Shown here piece by piece: positions 18,483-26,584 of a stretch of DNA of 48,265 bases. The stretch comes from Pseudomonas sp. NCCP-436 (GTDB lineage Bacteria > Pseudomonadota > Gammaproteobacteria > Pseudomonadales > Pseudomonadaceae). The stretch lies in the NCBI RefSeq assembly GCF_019656335.1, contig NZ_BPLZ01000020.1:1-48265 (forward strand), read 5' to 3'. The translations under genes were made by a program, and so were the position numbers. Positions within the stretch are counted from its first letter, which is position 1; the number at the start of each line of letters is the position of its first letter. The notes beneath the pieces are model-generated. The model was given only the letters and a program-made list of their open reading frames with translations. It had not been told where the DNA came from and ran no database searches.

Positions 18483-18776
18483 ATGAACAAATCATTATTG
18501 CTTGCGGCCCTGGCTACTTTGCTCAGCCTGCCGGTACAGGCCGCCGACTCGCAGCCGTTAAGCCGTGGAGAGGTACGCATGGTAGATATTGCTTCGCAGA
18601 AGATCACACTGCGCCATGGTCCGATCTCCAGTATCGGCATGCCGCCTATGACAATGGTCTTTGAGGTAGAGAAACCGGAACTGCTGGAGGGAATATCAGT
18701 CGGGGACAGGGTGGACTTTCAAGCAAAACAGCAAGCCAATCGATTTATCGTTACCGAGTTGCATGTAACGAAATAA
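18483..18776 (+). CDS. CusF-like periplasmic copper-binding protein
   Basis: The ATG at 18483, preceded by AGAGGAAATG, gives 97 residues with a signal peptide (KSLLLAALATLLSLPVQA). The mature domain has the CusF/DUF_CopperBinding pattern: GEVRMVDIASQKITLRHG, the metal-site segment IGMPPMTMVFEV with two Met residues, and a closing GDRVDFQA beta strand. CusF-type proteins bind Cu(I) with His, Met and Trp and pass it to efflux systems. The gene lies 263 bp after the multicopper oxidase, so it may have its own promoter. That gap contains GGATGTAGCCCGGCGCCCC, similar to dispersed pseudomonad repeats. Confidence 0.88.
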   Translation: MNKSLLLAALATLLSLPVQAADSQPLSRGEVRMVDIASQKITLRHGPISSIGMPPMTMVFEVEKPELLEGISVGDRVDFQAKQQANRFIVTELHVTK

Positions 18777-18786
18777 GGCGCTGGAG

Positions 18787-18813
18787 TAGGCCCAGGCGCA
18801 ACACCTGGGCCTA
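18787..18813. terminator. Bidirectional terminator between cusF-like gene and hupN
   Basis: A perfect 10-bp GC-rich stem (TAGGCCCAGG with CCTGGGCCTA) and a 7-base loop lie in the 43-bp gap between convergent genes. No strong U tract is present. Confidence 0.65.
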
Positions 18814-18819
18814 CCTGTA

Positions 18820-19098
18820 TCAGTTCAGAGCGTCGGTCAGAGCCTTGGCTGGTACCAGCTTGACCACTTTCTTGGCAGCGATCTCGATGCTTTTGCCGGT
18901 CTGAGGATTGCGCCCGGTGCGCGCCGGACGTTCGCTCACCTTCAGTTTGCCAATGCCGGGCAGGGTGATCTCACCGTCGTTTTCCAGTGCGTCGCCGACA
19001 ATTTCGCCCAACTGATCGATCAGGTTGCGGACGGTGGCCTTTGGCAGGGAAACGGCCTCGGCCAGATCGCCGATCAGCTGGTCTTTGGTGATTGCCAT
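18820..19098 (-). CDS. hupN: HU-family DNA-binding protein, HupN type
   Basis: The 92-residue HU/IHF-family protein carries the DNA-arm signature SERPARTGRNPQTGK. It differs from the pseudomonad HupA/HupB type (MNKSELIDAIA start) and matches what I recall of HupN: MAITKDQLIGDLAEA, then GEITLPGIGKLKV. HU dimers bend and compact DNA and affect transcription broadly. The gene is convergent with the CusF-like gene, and its upstream region runs into the 362-bp gap before ffs. Confidence 0.85.
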   Translation of the reverse strand: MAITKDQLIGDLAEAVSLPKATVRNLIDQLGEIVGDALENDGEITLPGIGKLKVSERPARTGRNPQTGKSIEIAAKKVVKLVPAKALTDALN

Positions 19099-19460
19099 GA
19101 TGTAACTCCATTGCAGGTGAGATGGTTCGGTAGCCAGAGTCAGTTCCGGTTGTCCGAGTGTGGGAACGCTAGCACATAAGACCGGGATTGGCAGTGATGC
19201 ATTGGCCCGGCTTGATAGGGCTTAGTGTCGCATCTGGCAGCGAGGTTCCGGGGGGGCGATGAAAAAGCCGCTGCGCATAGATGAGGCGTCTCGGCGGTTG
19301 GAACTCCTGCTGACTGGCAGTTATGTGGAGCTACGCAAGTGCTGGCTTGGAAGGAAAGCGCAGATGTAACTGATCGCTCAGGCTAAGTCCTTGAAGCGGT
19401 TGTAAGTTTCCATTTAATCGTTACAATGACGCGGCTCGCTGCAATGGCGGGCTGCGTTAT
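19099..19460. other. Gene-poor gap between hupN and ffs
   Basis: This gap must hold the hupN promoter (reading left) and the ffs promoter (reading right). Nothing else is convincing. A 36-codon frame from 19259 to 19369 begins MKKPLRIDEASRRLELLL after a G-rich stretch. It could be a small or truncated gene, but I cannot link it to any family and its G-run upstream is not a normal ribosome binding site. Confidence 0.4.
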
Positions 19461-19573
19461 GGTGGTCCTGCCGGTCCCCTCGCATCGATCAGCCGTGAAC
19501 CCGGTCAGGCCCGGAAGGGAGCAGCCGTAGCGGTGACATCGAGTGCCGGGGTGTGGCTGGTGGGGCCACCTCC
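19461..19573 (+). ncRNA. ffs: 4.5S RNA of the signal recognition particle
   Basis: The sequence folds into one long hairpin and contains the highly conserved SRP apical domain: GGTCAGGCCCGGAAGGGAGCAGCC near 19503-19526, with the GGAA tetraloop and symmetric loop bases. The ends pair as GGTGG (19461-19465) with CCACC (19566-19570). The 113-base length fits the bacterial 4.5S class, and the RNA binds Ffh for co-translational targeting. A T-rich stretch (about 19577-19590) follows and could end transcription. As I recall, ffs lies close upstream of dnaX in other pseudomonads. Here 20 kb separates them. Confidence 0.95.
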
Positions 19574-19660
19574 AGTATTCTTATTTTTCCCTACTTGATT
19601 GACCAGCTCCCGGCGCTTCGCTGTATGGAAGGCTATTGCCGCATCTGTGGCAAAACGCAC

Positions 19661-19691
19661 TGCGCCTGCCGGGCAGGGCGCGGCAGGCGCA
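19661..19691 (-). terminator. Terminator of the luciferase-like monooxygenase gene
   Basis: A perfect 11-bp stem (TGCGCCTGCCG with CGGCAGGCGCA) lies 28 bases past the stop of the minus-strand gene. On that strand it is followed by GTGCGTTTTGCC, a short U tract. Confidence 0.65.
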
Positions 19692-19718
19692 GAGGTTGGT
19701 GCGGCAGCTAGTCGACGA

Positions 19719-20762
19719 TTAGCGGAATGCTGGCACCACGTACTTGATGAACAATTCCAGAGATTTCTTCTTCTCAGCGTAGGGCAGGCTGTTATCGGCC
19801 CAGAAGCTGAACTCGTCCACGCCCAGTTCCTGATAGTAACGAATGCGTTCGATGACTTCTTCGGGGGTGCCGATCATGCTGTTGATGCGGATATTTTCCA
19901 GCTCGAACTCCGGACGCTCCTTGAATTTTTCTTCCGGACTTGGCGGCAGCAGACCATTGACCGGGGTCTGCTTGTTGCCGAACCAGGCGTCGAAGGTTCG
20001 GTAGAAGTTCGAGATGGCCGCTGCGCCAATCTTCCAGCCGTCCGGATCATCTGCACTGTGCACGTGGGTGTGACGCAGAACCATCAATTGTGGACGCGGT
20101 ACGCCGGGGTTGTTGGCCAGGGCGTTCTCGAACTTGTTCCTCAGGTCGACCACTTCTTCATCGCCCTTCATCAGCGGTGTGACCATTACGTTGCAGCCGT
20201 TGGCCACGGCGAAATTGTGGGAATCCGGGTCGCGCGCGGCAATCCACATCGGCGGGGTGGGCTGCTGAATCGGACGGGGCGAGGAGGTCGCGGTGGGAAA
20301 CTTCCAGATCTCGCCGTCATGAGCGACATCGCCCTGCCACAGTGCTCGTACTACAGGCACCATTTCACGCAGGTACTTGCCGCCATCGGTGGCCGGCATG
20401 CCATTCATCATGCGATCGAATTCGTATTGGTAGGCGCCACGGGCCAGCCCGACCTCCATGCGACCGTTGCTGATTACGTCGAGCAGGGCGCATTCGCCGG
20501 CAACGCGGATCGGGTGCCAGAACGGCGCGATGATGGTGCCGGCGCCCAGACGAATGGTAGTGGTGCGTGCGGCGAGGTAGGCCAGCAGGGGCATCGGGCT
20601 CGGCGAGATGGTGTACTCCATCGCATGGTGCTCGCCGATCCATACCGTGGAGAAACCGCCGGCCTCGGCCATCAGTGTCAGCTCGGTGAGCTGTTCGAAC
20701 AGTTGGCGATGGCCGACCTGATCGTCGTAGCGCTCCATGTGAACGAACAAGGAAAATTTCAT
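19719..20762 (-). CDS. Luciferase-like FMNH2-dependent monooxygenase (TgnA-type ring-opening oxygenase candidate)
   Basis: The 347-residue protein has the bacterial luciferase-like fold pattern: MKFSLFVHMERYDDQ start, TVWIGEHHAMEYTISPSPM, RLGAGTIIAPFWHPIRVAGE, and GRMEVGLARGAYQYEF. Such enzymes use FMNH2 from a separate reductase to oxygenate substrates. Two matching reductases sit in the same cluster. In Acinetobacter baylyi TgnA, of this class, opens the trigonelline ring between N and C2; PyrA does an analogous step on pyridine. By context this is the ring-opening enzyme of the island. A GAGGACA site precedes the ATG, and the shared operator at 20888 lies 126 bp upstream. A hairpin terminator follows the gene. 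Substrate assignment is inference. Confidence 0.85.
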   Translation of the reverse strand: MKFSLFVHMERYDDQVGHRQLFEQLTELTLMAEAGGFSTVWIGEHHAMEYTISPSPMPLLAYLAARTTTIRLGAGTIIAPFWHPIRVAGECALLDVISNGRMEVGLARGAYQYEFDRMMNGMPATDGGKYLREMVPVVRALWQGDVAHDGEIWKFPTATSSPRPIQQPTPPMWIAARDPDSHNFAVANGCNVMVTPLMKGDEEVVDLRNKFENALANNPGVPRPQLMVLRHTHVHSADDPDGWKIGAAAISNFYRTFDAWFGNKQTPVNGLLPPSPEEKFKERPEFELENIRINSMIGTPEEVIERIRYYQELGVDEFSFWADNSLPYAEKKKSLELFIKYVVPAFR

Positions 20763-20887
20763 TCTGGGTGTCCTCGAATCTGTTGGGTCGTTTCGAACCT
20801 GCAGGGCTGAAGCGTTCTGTGCGCTTCTGCTGTAGGGGTTCCGCGATCGGTTTGGCGCAGTGCAAGGCGGTGCGGATCGTTACATAT

Positions 20888-20902
20888 TGGTATACCATAA
20901 TA
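20888..20902 (+). promoter_or_regulatory. Operator copy 1, between monooxygenase and chemoreceptor genes
   Basis: TGGTATACCATAATA: a perfect 10-bp palindrome (TGGTATACCA) plus the TAATA extension found at all six copies. It sits between the divergent monooxygenase (start 20762) and chemoreceptor (start 20958) genes, so it can control both. The flanks extend the dyad imperfectly (CATATT ... AATATG). CATAAT within it resembles a -10 box pointing to the chemoreceptor. Confidence 0.8.
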
Positions 20903-20957
20903 TGGGATGTCTGCAAGGCTTTCCCGCTTTTCCTTTCCAGAACAATAAGGCCACTCC

Positions 20958-22904
20958 ATGAATATCAAGCACAAACTGGTGCTGACCTTTGCTGTCATCG
21001 CCAGCCTTCCTGTCGTCCTGATTGCGGTGTTGGTAGTACTGAATCTGCGCGATTCGGCGAGAAGTGAATTCGTCGACAGCAGCAACCGCGAGATCCGCCA
21101 GGTCGAGAACGCCATGCACCTGTTCTTCGAAGGTATCAGCCAGAACGTTGACTATCTGGCCCGGCATCCACAGGTAGCAGCAACGGATGAGCAACTGAAG
21201 CGCTTTTTCAACCGCCAGTTGTCGGCGCAACCGGAGGGCGAACAGGACCGTGCGGTGTTCGAGCTGTTCGCCGGTCTGGCTGCCAGCCATCCAGCCTATG
21301 CCTACGTATCCTTGGGTACGAGCGAAGGCGGTTACGTATTCTGGCCTGGCGACCCCAACCTGAGCGATTACGATCCGCGCACTCGTCCGTGGTATCAGCG
21401 AGCGATGGCCGAACCGGGCCGCACATTGCGCACGGAAGCCTACTACTGGGCCGATGATGACGTAGTGCTGGTAAGTACCGTACGCAGCTTTGCCAATGCG
21501 CTGGGGACGCAGGGCGGGGTGGTAAACATCGACGTATCGCTACGCCAGCTGACCGATATGGTGCGACAGATCAGGCTGGGCGAGAGCGGTTATCTGATGC
21601 TGATGGAGCGCAACGGCACCGTGCTAGTCGATCCCAGCCGGCCAGTACATAACTTCAAGGTGCTCAGGGAACTGGGCGAGGGTTACGCTGAGCTGGCCGC
21701 CGCTGGCAGCGGGCTGGTGGAGCTGGAGATCGATGGTGAGCCCTATATGGCCAATGTCTATGCTTCCGAGCGCCTGGGGTGGCAGTTCATCGGGCTGATC
21801 CGTCTGGATGAGGTGATGGCTGGTGCGACCCGTATGACCTGGCTGATTGTTTCCATCGCGGCAGTAGTGGCGCTGGGGTTTGCCGCGCTCGGTGCGGTAT
21901 TTGCCGGCATGATTGTACGGCCGATCCGTGCAGTGGCCAGCGGGCTGGAGGGCATTGCCCAGGGCGAAGGTGACTTGACCAGCAGTCTGGATGTGCGCGG
22001 GCGGGACGAAACAGCACAGCTGGCAGGCTGGTTCAATCGGTTCCTGGCTTCTATCCGCGAGATAATCTTAAGCATCGGCCAGACCGCCGGGCGCATGCAC
22101 GGCAGTTCCAGTCGTTCCAGCGAAGTCGCACAGGAGCTGGCCGAAGTTGCTAGTCGCCAGCGTGAAGCCGTGGACATGGTGTCTACTGCCTTCCACGAGA
22201 TGGTAATGACCGCCAACGAGGTGGCCCGGGCTTGTTCGGCAGCCGCTGCGTCGGCCGATGCCAGTCAGCGCCAGGCTCATCAGGGGCAGCAGCAGATCGA
22301 CGCCTCCGCTGGCAGCGTGATGCGTCTGAGCGAGGAGATGCAGCTGTCGGTACAGGCGATGCAGCAACTGCAGCAGGACAGCGAGGCGATTCAGTCGATC
22401 CTCGATACCATTCGAGCGATTGCCGAGCAGACCAACCTGCTGGCGCTCAACGCGGCCATTGAGGCGGCGCGGGCTGGTGAGCAGGGACGGGGGTTTGCAG
22501 TGGTGGCTGATGAGGTGCGGGCCCTGGCCAAGCGCACCGCCGATGCTACTGGGGAGATTGATGGCCTGCTCGGTAATCTGGCACGGCGTACTCAGGACAC
22601 TGCCCGGCAATTGCATGCCAGTCTCGATGTGTCGCGCCAGACAGTTTGCTCGATTGGTGAAGCACGTTCGAGCTTTGAACAGATCCGTGAGGCGGTAGAC
22701 AACATCCGGGATATGAACACGCAGATCGCCACGGCGGCCGAGGAGCAGCATCAGGTGGCTGAGGACATTAACCGGCATATCAGCCAGATCCACAGCGATT
22801 CACAGCAGGTCGCCGAACTGGCCAGCGCTACCAGCAGCGATGCGCGCACCTTGACGGCTCTTTCCGAACAGTTGAATCAGCTGGTGAGTCGTTTCCGAAC
22901 CTGA
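20958..22904 (+). CDS. Methyl-accepting chemotaxis protein with periplasmic dCache-type sensor
   Basis: The 648-residue chemoreceptor has TM1 at about 7-29 and a periplasmic domain of about 260 residues. That domain has double-Cache features ([55 protein letters not shown]). TM2 at about 294-318 is followed by a HAMP region, and a cytoplasmic helical domain has the conserved hairpin tip [20 protein letters not shown] near residues 488-507. No C-terminal CheR-binding pentapeptide is seen. It shares the operator at 20888 with the divergent monooxygenase, so it is probably a receptor for the island's growth substrate or a relative. The ligand is not proven. Confidence 0.95.
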   Translation: MNIKHKLVLTFAVIASLPVVLIAVLVVLNLRDSARSEFVDSSNREIRQVENAMHLFFEGISQNVDYLARHPQVAATDEQLKRFFNRQLSAQPEGEQDRAVFELFAGLAASHPAYAYVSLGTSEGGYVFWPGDPNLSDYDPRTRPWYQRAMAEPGRTLRTEAYYWADDDVVLVSTVRSFANALGTQGGVVNIDVSLRQLTDMVRQIRLGESGYLMLMERNGTVLVDPSRPVHNFKVLRELGEGYAELAAAGSGLVELEIDGEPYMANVYASERLGWQFIGLIRLDEVMAGATRMTWLIVSIAAVVALGFAALGAVFAGMIVRPIRAVASGLEGIAQGEGDLTSSLDVRGRDETAQLAGWFNRFLASIREIILSIGQTAGRMHGSSSRSSEVAQELAEVASRQREAVDMVSTAFHEMVMTANEVARACSAAAASADASQRQAHQGQQQIDASAGSVMRLSEEMQLSVQAMQQLQQDSEAIQSILDTIRAIAEQTNLLALNAAIEAARAGEQGRGFAVVADEVRALAKRTADATGEIDGLLGNLARRTQDTARQLHASLDVSRQTVCSIGEARSSFEQIREAVDNIRDMNTQIATAAEEQHQVAEDINRHISQIHSDSQQVAELASATSSDARTLTALSEQLNQLVSRFRT

Positions 22905-22916
22905 CGTGAGCCGTAT

Positions 22917-22936
22917 GGCCGCCAGGGATGGCGGCC
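22917..22936. terminator. Short hairpin between chemoreceptor and flavin reductase
   Basis: A 7-bp GC stem (GGCCGCC with GGCGGCC) with a 6-base loop sits between convergent genes ending at 22904 and 22953. There is no U tract, so termination is uncertain. Confidence 0.45.
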
Positions 22937-22952
22937 GGTGAGGAGGGCGGAC

Positions 22953-23450
22953 TCAGGTCAGAGCGGGCAGGGCACCCATGCGGCCACGGCAGTAGATCAT
23001 TGGGGCGGGATTCTGCTCGGCGATGATCAGGTTCTTAACGGCGCCAACCAGAATGGCATGATCGCCTCCTTCGTACTCGCGCCACAGCTCGCACTCAATG
23101 ACCGCGGTGGCGTTGGCCAGTATCGGATTACCCAGTGCGCTGAGCGACCAGGTAATACCCTGCGCCTTGTCCTTGCCCTTACGGGCAAATGCGTAAGCCT
23201 CTTCTTTCTGTTCGGCCGAGAGCAGGTGAATGGCAAAGCGTTTGTTGCGTATCAGTGTTGGATAGGAGTCGGAACTGTAATTCGGGCAGAACAGCACCAG
23301 AGGCGGATCCATCGACAGCGAACTGAATGCGCTGGCAGTCAGGCCGACGATTTGTCCATCGTCATCGAGCGTAGTGATCACAGTCACGCCGGAAGGGAAG
23401 GAGCCCATGACTTTCTTGTAGGTATCTGCGTCGATCATTGTTAAGTCCAT
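22953..23450 (-). CDS. Flavin reductase family protein, copy 1 (reductase partner of the monooxygenase)
   Basis: The 165-residue protein is an HpaC/DIM6-type NAD(P)H:flavin oxidoreductase: GSFPSGVTVITTLDDDGQIVG at the start, LTASAFSSLSMDPPLVLF, then GDHAILVGAVKNL. It makes the reduced FMN needed by the luciferase-like enzyme. It is very similar over its full length to the second reductase at 33594, so the pair are paralogs. It is transcribed alone from its own operator at 23473-23487, with the likely -10 box inside or next to the operator and only a short leader. No strong ribosome binding site is visible. The start at 23438 (MIDAD) is an alternative. TgnB is the equivalent protein in the trigonelline pathway. 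Confidence 0.88.
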   Translation of the reverse strand: MDLTMIDADTYKKVMGSFPSGVTVITTLDDDGQIVGLTASAFSSLSMDPPLVLFCPNYSSDSYPTLIRNKRFAIHLLSAEQKEEAYAFARKGKDKAQGITWSLSALGNPILANATAVIECELWREYEGGDHAILVGAVKNLIIAEQNPAPMIYCRGRMGALPALT

Positions 23451-23472
23451 GCAGGTAGTTTTTGTATTTTAG

Positions 23473-23487
23473 TATTATGGTATGCCA
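23473..23487 (-). promoter_or_regulatory. Operator copy 2, before flavin reductase 1
   Basis: The minus strand reads TGGCATACCATAATA, one base from the consensus. It ends 22 bp upstream of the reductase start at 23450, so CATAAT can act as its -10 box and a bound repressor would block the promoter. Confidence 0.75.
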
Positions 23488-23527
23488 GGTGGGCGATCAG
23501 GAAAAATCCTCTCTTCTGGTCTTGCGC

Positions 23528-24541
23528 TCAGCGGCTCTGCCACGCCTGCCAACGCCTCGCGATAGCATTTCCATGGCGCCCCCAAAATTTGAAATCCAGG
23601 GTGACTTGCTGCTCTGCATAGGCGCTGGGCAGTTGTCGGGCCTGTATGTCGGGGACCATAGGCAGGCTGCTGAGATTGACCGGTGCATAACCACTGCGGA
23701 TGGCGAAATCGGCCTGTGCTCTGGCACTGCTGGCGTACCCGAGGAAACGCTTGGCCGCTTCACGGTTGGGACTGCCGCGAGGGATTACCAGGAAGTCGCC
23801 GGTCACCAGGTTTTGCTTCCAGTTGATGGCGACTTCCGCGCCGTTGCGGCGCAGTGCTTCCACTCGTCCGTTCCAGAACATGCCCAGGCTGGCCTGGCCG
23901 GAGGCGAGCAGTTGTTGCGACTCGTCACCACTACTCCACCAGAGAATATGCGGACGAATGCTGTCGAGTTTGGCGAAGGCACGATCCAGATCAAGCGGAT
24001 AGAGCTGTTCGGGCGCAACACCGTCAGCCAGCAGGGCTATTTCCAGTACCCCCGGGCTCGGCCATTTGTACAGAGCGCGCTTGCCGGGGTGAGCCTGCAG
24101 GTCGAACAAGGCTGCCCAGCCATCAGGAGTGCTGGATAAGGCCCTGGTGTTATAGCCGAGCACAAAGGAGAAGTAGAACGAGCCGACGCCATAAATGGTG
24201 ACGAAGCGAGGATCGATTTCGCGCTGTGCAATCTGGCGCAGATCCAGAGGTTCCAGCAGGCCTTCGCGCCCGGCACGCAGGGCAAAGTCGGCTTCCACGT
24301 CGACCACATCCCAGATTACCTTGCCGCTTTGCACCATCTGGCGGAACTGCTGGTAGTCGGTAGGGCCGGCCTGAATCACCTCGATGCCGGTCTCACGGCT
24401 GAAAGGAATGCCCCAAGCCTGCTGCTGAGCTGCCTGGGTGGTGCCCCCCCAGCTGACGAAGGTCAGTGACTCGTTGGCCTCGGCTGCGAGCAGCGGCCAG
24501 CTGCCCAGCAGTGCGGCAACGATCCTCTGCACCTTGTTCAT
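23528..24541 (-). CDS. ABC transporter periplasmic binding protein, PotF/PotD-like, copy 1
   Basis: The 337-residue protein has a signal peptide (IVAALLGSWPLLAAEA) and the polyamine/ferric-type binding protein opening ESLTFVSWGGTTQAAQQQAWG. It continues ADFALRAGREGLLEPLDL and FVLGYNTRALS, then KWPSPGVLEIALLADGV. Its paralog at 27478 has the same motifs in the same order. It is the last gene of the ABC operon, 64 bp after the ATPase gene. PotF/PotD relatives bind cationic compounds such as polyamines, but some bind betaines or other organic cations. By context it probably binds the island's substrate or a variant of it. Confidence 0.88.
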   Translation of the reverse strand: MNKVQRIVAALLGSWPLLAAEANESLTFVSWGGTTQAAQQQAWGIPFSRETGIEVIQAGPTDYQQFRQMVQSGKVIWDVVDVEADFALRAGREGLLEPLDLRQIAQREIDPRFVTIYGVGSFYFSFVLGYNTRALSSTPDGWAALFDLQAHPGKRALYKWPSPGVLEIALLADGVAPEQLYPLDLDRAFAKLDSIRPHILWWSSGDESQQLLASGQASLGMFWNGRVEALRRNGAEVAINWKQNLVTGDFLVIPRGSPNREAAKRFLGYASSARAQADFAIRSGYAPVNLSSLPMVPDIQARQLPSAYAEQQVTLDFKFWGRHGNAIARRWQAWQSR

Positions 24542-24605
24542 ACTCCCTCCTTAGAATGCGTGGCGATATTGTCGGCGACGGCTGTGGCAGGCCGCCGCCA
24601 TAGGC

Positions 24606-25754
24606 TCAGTGGCTACCGGCACCCTTGAGTAGATCGCTCTCGTTCCACTGGCTGTAGACGCAGCTTTCCTTTGCATGCCAGCGAACCCGTACCGGGCTAC
24701 CGGTTTGCGGTGTGGCGGCTGAGCCGGATAGCGCCTTCAGGGTCATGCGGCTACCGCCGGCGGTGACGACACTGCAGGTCAGGCTTTCACCGAGAAACAC
24801 CATCTCCTCGACCACTGCGGCGATCTCGTTGCAGCCCGGTGGCAACGGATTCGCCTCGGCCTCTTGTGGACTCAGGAGCGTTGCCTTTTCCGGGCGAATC
24901 ATCAGAACCACTTCCTGACCGCCGCACAGGCCGGCAGTTTGGCGAATGGCCAGGGGCTGGTTTTCGAACACTGCGCAGTGGCTGTCCTGTGCCCGTGCCC
25001 TGAGGAAGTTCGAGTTGCCAAGGAAGGAGGCGACGAAGGCATTCGGCGGGTTCTGGTAAAGGTCGTAACCGCTGCCCAGGCCGACGATACGGCCGTGGCT
25101 GAAGATGGCAATGCGCTGAGAAAGGCGCATGGCTTCTTCCTGGTCATGGGTAACGTAGACGATGGTCAGGCCAAGGCGGCGATGCAGGTGGCGCAATTCG
25201 TCCTGCAGGTCTTCACGCAGCTTTTTGTCCAGTGCTCCCAGAGGTTCGTCCATCAGCAGGATGCGTGGCTCGTAGACCAGTGCTCGGGCAATGGCTACAC
25301 GCTGCTGCTGGCCACCGGAGAGCTGTGCCGGGCGACGGTGAGCGAAGGCTTCCAGCTGCACCAGCTTGAGCATGGCATCCACCCGCCGAGCGATCTCGGC
25401 AGGATCCTGCTTGCGGATGGTCAACGGGAAGGCGATGTTGTCGCGGACATTGAGATGGGGGAACAGCGAGTAGCGCTGGAACACCATACCGATGTCACGT
25501 TTGTGCGGAGGTACGTTGATCAGCGATTTACCATCGACCAAGATTTCGCCGGAGCTGGGCGTCTCGAAACCGGCCAGCATCGACAGTGTGGTGCTTTTGC
25601 CCGAGCCGCTGGAGCCAAGGAAGGTAAGGAACTCACCTTCACGAATATCCAGGTTGATGTTGTCGACGGCGGCAAAGTCGCCATAGTGCTTGTTCAGGTC
25701 ACGCAGGCTGACCAGTGGCGCCTGGTTGGGGGATTCTTGGAGTACGGCACTCAT
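24606..25754 (-). CDS. ABC transporter ATP-binding protein (PotA/PotG-like)
   Basis: The ATG ending at 25754, with GAGGTAAGCGAG before it, gives 382 residues. A longer open frame lies within the permease gene and is ignored. Walker A GSSGSGKST is at 47-55, the Q-loop VFQ at 91-93, signature LSGGQQQ at 145-151 and Walker B ILLMDE at 165-170. The H-loop follows in YVTHDQEEAM, with a C-terminal TOBE-like domain after about residue 290. It powers uptake through the two permeases encoded immediately upstream. It is 17 bp from the preceding permease gene. Confidence 0.95.
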   Translation of the reverse strand: MSAVLQESPNQAPLVSLRDLNKHYGDFAAVDNINLDIREGEFLTFLGSSGSGKSTTLSMLAGFETPSSGEILVDGKSLINVPPHKRDIGMVFQRYSLFPHLNVRDNIAFPLTIRKQDPAEIARRVDAMLKLVQLEAFAHRRPAQLSGGQQQRVAIARALVYEPRILLMDEPLGALDKKLREDLQDELRHLHRRLGLTIVYVTHDQEEAMRLSQRIAIFSHGRIVGLGSGYDLYQNPPNAFVASFLGNSNFLRARAQDSHCAVFENQPLAIRQTAGLCGGQEVVLMIRPEKATLLSPQEAEANPLPPGCNEIAAVVEEMVFLGESLTCSVVTAGGSRMTLKALSGSAATPQTGSPVRVRWHAKESCVYSQWNESDLLKGAGSH

Positions 25755-25771
25755 CTCGCTTACCTCGTGGT

Positions 25772-26581
25772 TCAGGCGCGGGGTTCGCTGCGCCGGCGGA
25801 TGACGGCGGCAACGATCATGATCAAAAGGGAAAGGCCGATCAGCAGCGTCGATGCGACGGCGATCACCGGAGTCAGATCCTGGCGCAGGGTCGTCCACAT
25901 CTTCACTGGCAGGGTCTGCAGGCTGGGGCTGGCCATCATCACGCTCAGCACCACTTCATCCCAGGACACCAGAAAGGCGAACAGTGCGCCGGCCATCATG
26001 CCGGGACGAATCGCAGGGAAGGTCACCCGCAGTATCGCTTGCAGGCGCGAGGCACCGCAGATCACCGCGGCGTCCTCCACGGACTGGTCGAACAGCTTCA
26101 GCGAATTGATGATGGAAATGATGGTGAACGGCAGCGCTACGATTACGTGGCTGATCACGAAGGCCAGCAGCGTGCCGGTCTGGCCAAGGATGAGAAACAG
26201 CGCGTATACAGCCACCGCGATGATCACCAGTGGCACGATCATCGGCAGAGTGAATAGGGCGTAGAGCAGTTCCCGTCCCGGGAATTTGCCGCGTACCAGG
26301 GCGAAGGCGCAGGGCAGGCCCAGGGCTACGGCGCACACTGTGGTCAGGAGCGCCACCTTCAGGCTGGTGTAGGCGGACTTCATCCACTCCGGATTGGAGA
26401 AGAACTGCTCGTACCACTTCAGCGTCCAGCCCGGTGGAGGGAACACCAGCCACTGTGACGAGCCGAACGACAGCAGGACGATGAAGACGATGGGCAGCAG
26501 CAGGAATGCGGCAATCGCGCCCGTCGTCAGGTACAGGCCCGCGCGCAGGCGCGAACCCATGGCATTCGGTGACAACAGCAT
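25772..26581 (-). CDS. ABC transporter permease (PotC/PotI-like)
   Basis: The 269-residue membrane protein has six hydrophobic segments and the EAA-loop motif (DAAVICGASRLQAILRVTFPAIRPG). This is typical of the second permease of polyamine-type importers. GAGGTAAGTC precedes its ATG, three bases after the stop of the other permease gene. The two permeases form the inner membrane channel. Confidence 0.93.
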   Translation of the reverse strand: MLLSPNAMGSRLRAGLYLTTGAIAAFLLLPIVFIVLLSFGSSQWLVFPPPGWTLKWYEQFFSNPEWMKSAYTSLKVALLTTVCAVALGLPCAFALVRGKFPGRELLYALFTLPMIVPLVIIAVAVYALFLILGQTGTLLAFVISHVIVALPFTIISIINSLKLFDQSVEDAAVICGASRLQAILRVTFPAIRPGMMAGALFAFLVSWDEVVLSVMMASPSLQTLPVKMWTTLRQDLTPVIAVASTLLIGLSLLIMIVAAVIRRRSEPRA

Positions 26582-26584
26582 GAC

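Noticed and set aside
19099..19460. Integrase, tRNA or attachment site near ffs to explain the island
   Set aside because: No tRNA, integrase or direct repeat of the ffs end was found by eye.
19719..20762. Alkanesulfonate or nitrilotriacetate monooxygenase
   Set aside because: No sulfonate or chelator transport genes; neighbours fit ring opening followed by SSADH. Not fully excluded without alignment.
19599..20810. Long plus-strand frame opposite the luciferase-like monooxygenase
   Set aside because: No recognisable domain; the minus-strand protein fits a full-length family.
24864..26264. Long plus-strand frame opposite the ABC ATPase and permease genes
   Set aside because: It runs across two real genes with Walker and EAA motifs on the other strand.
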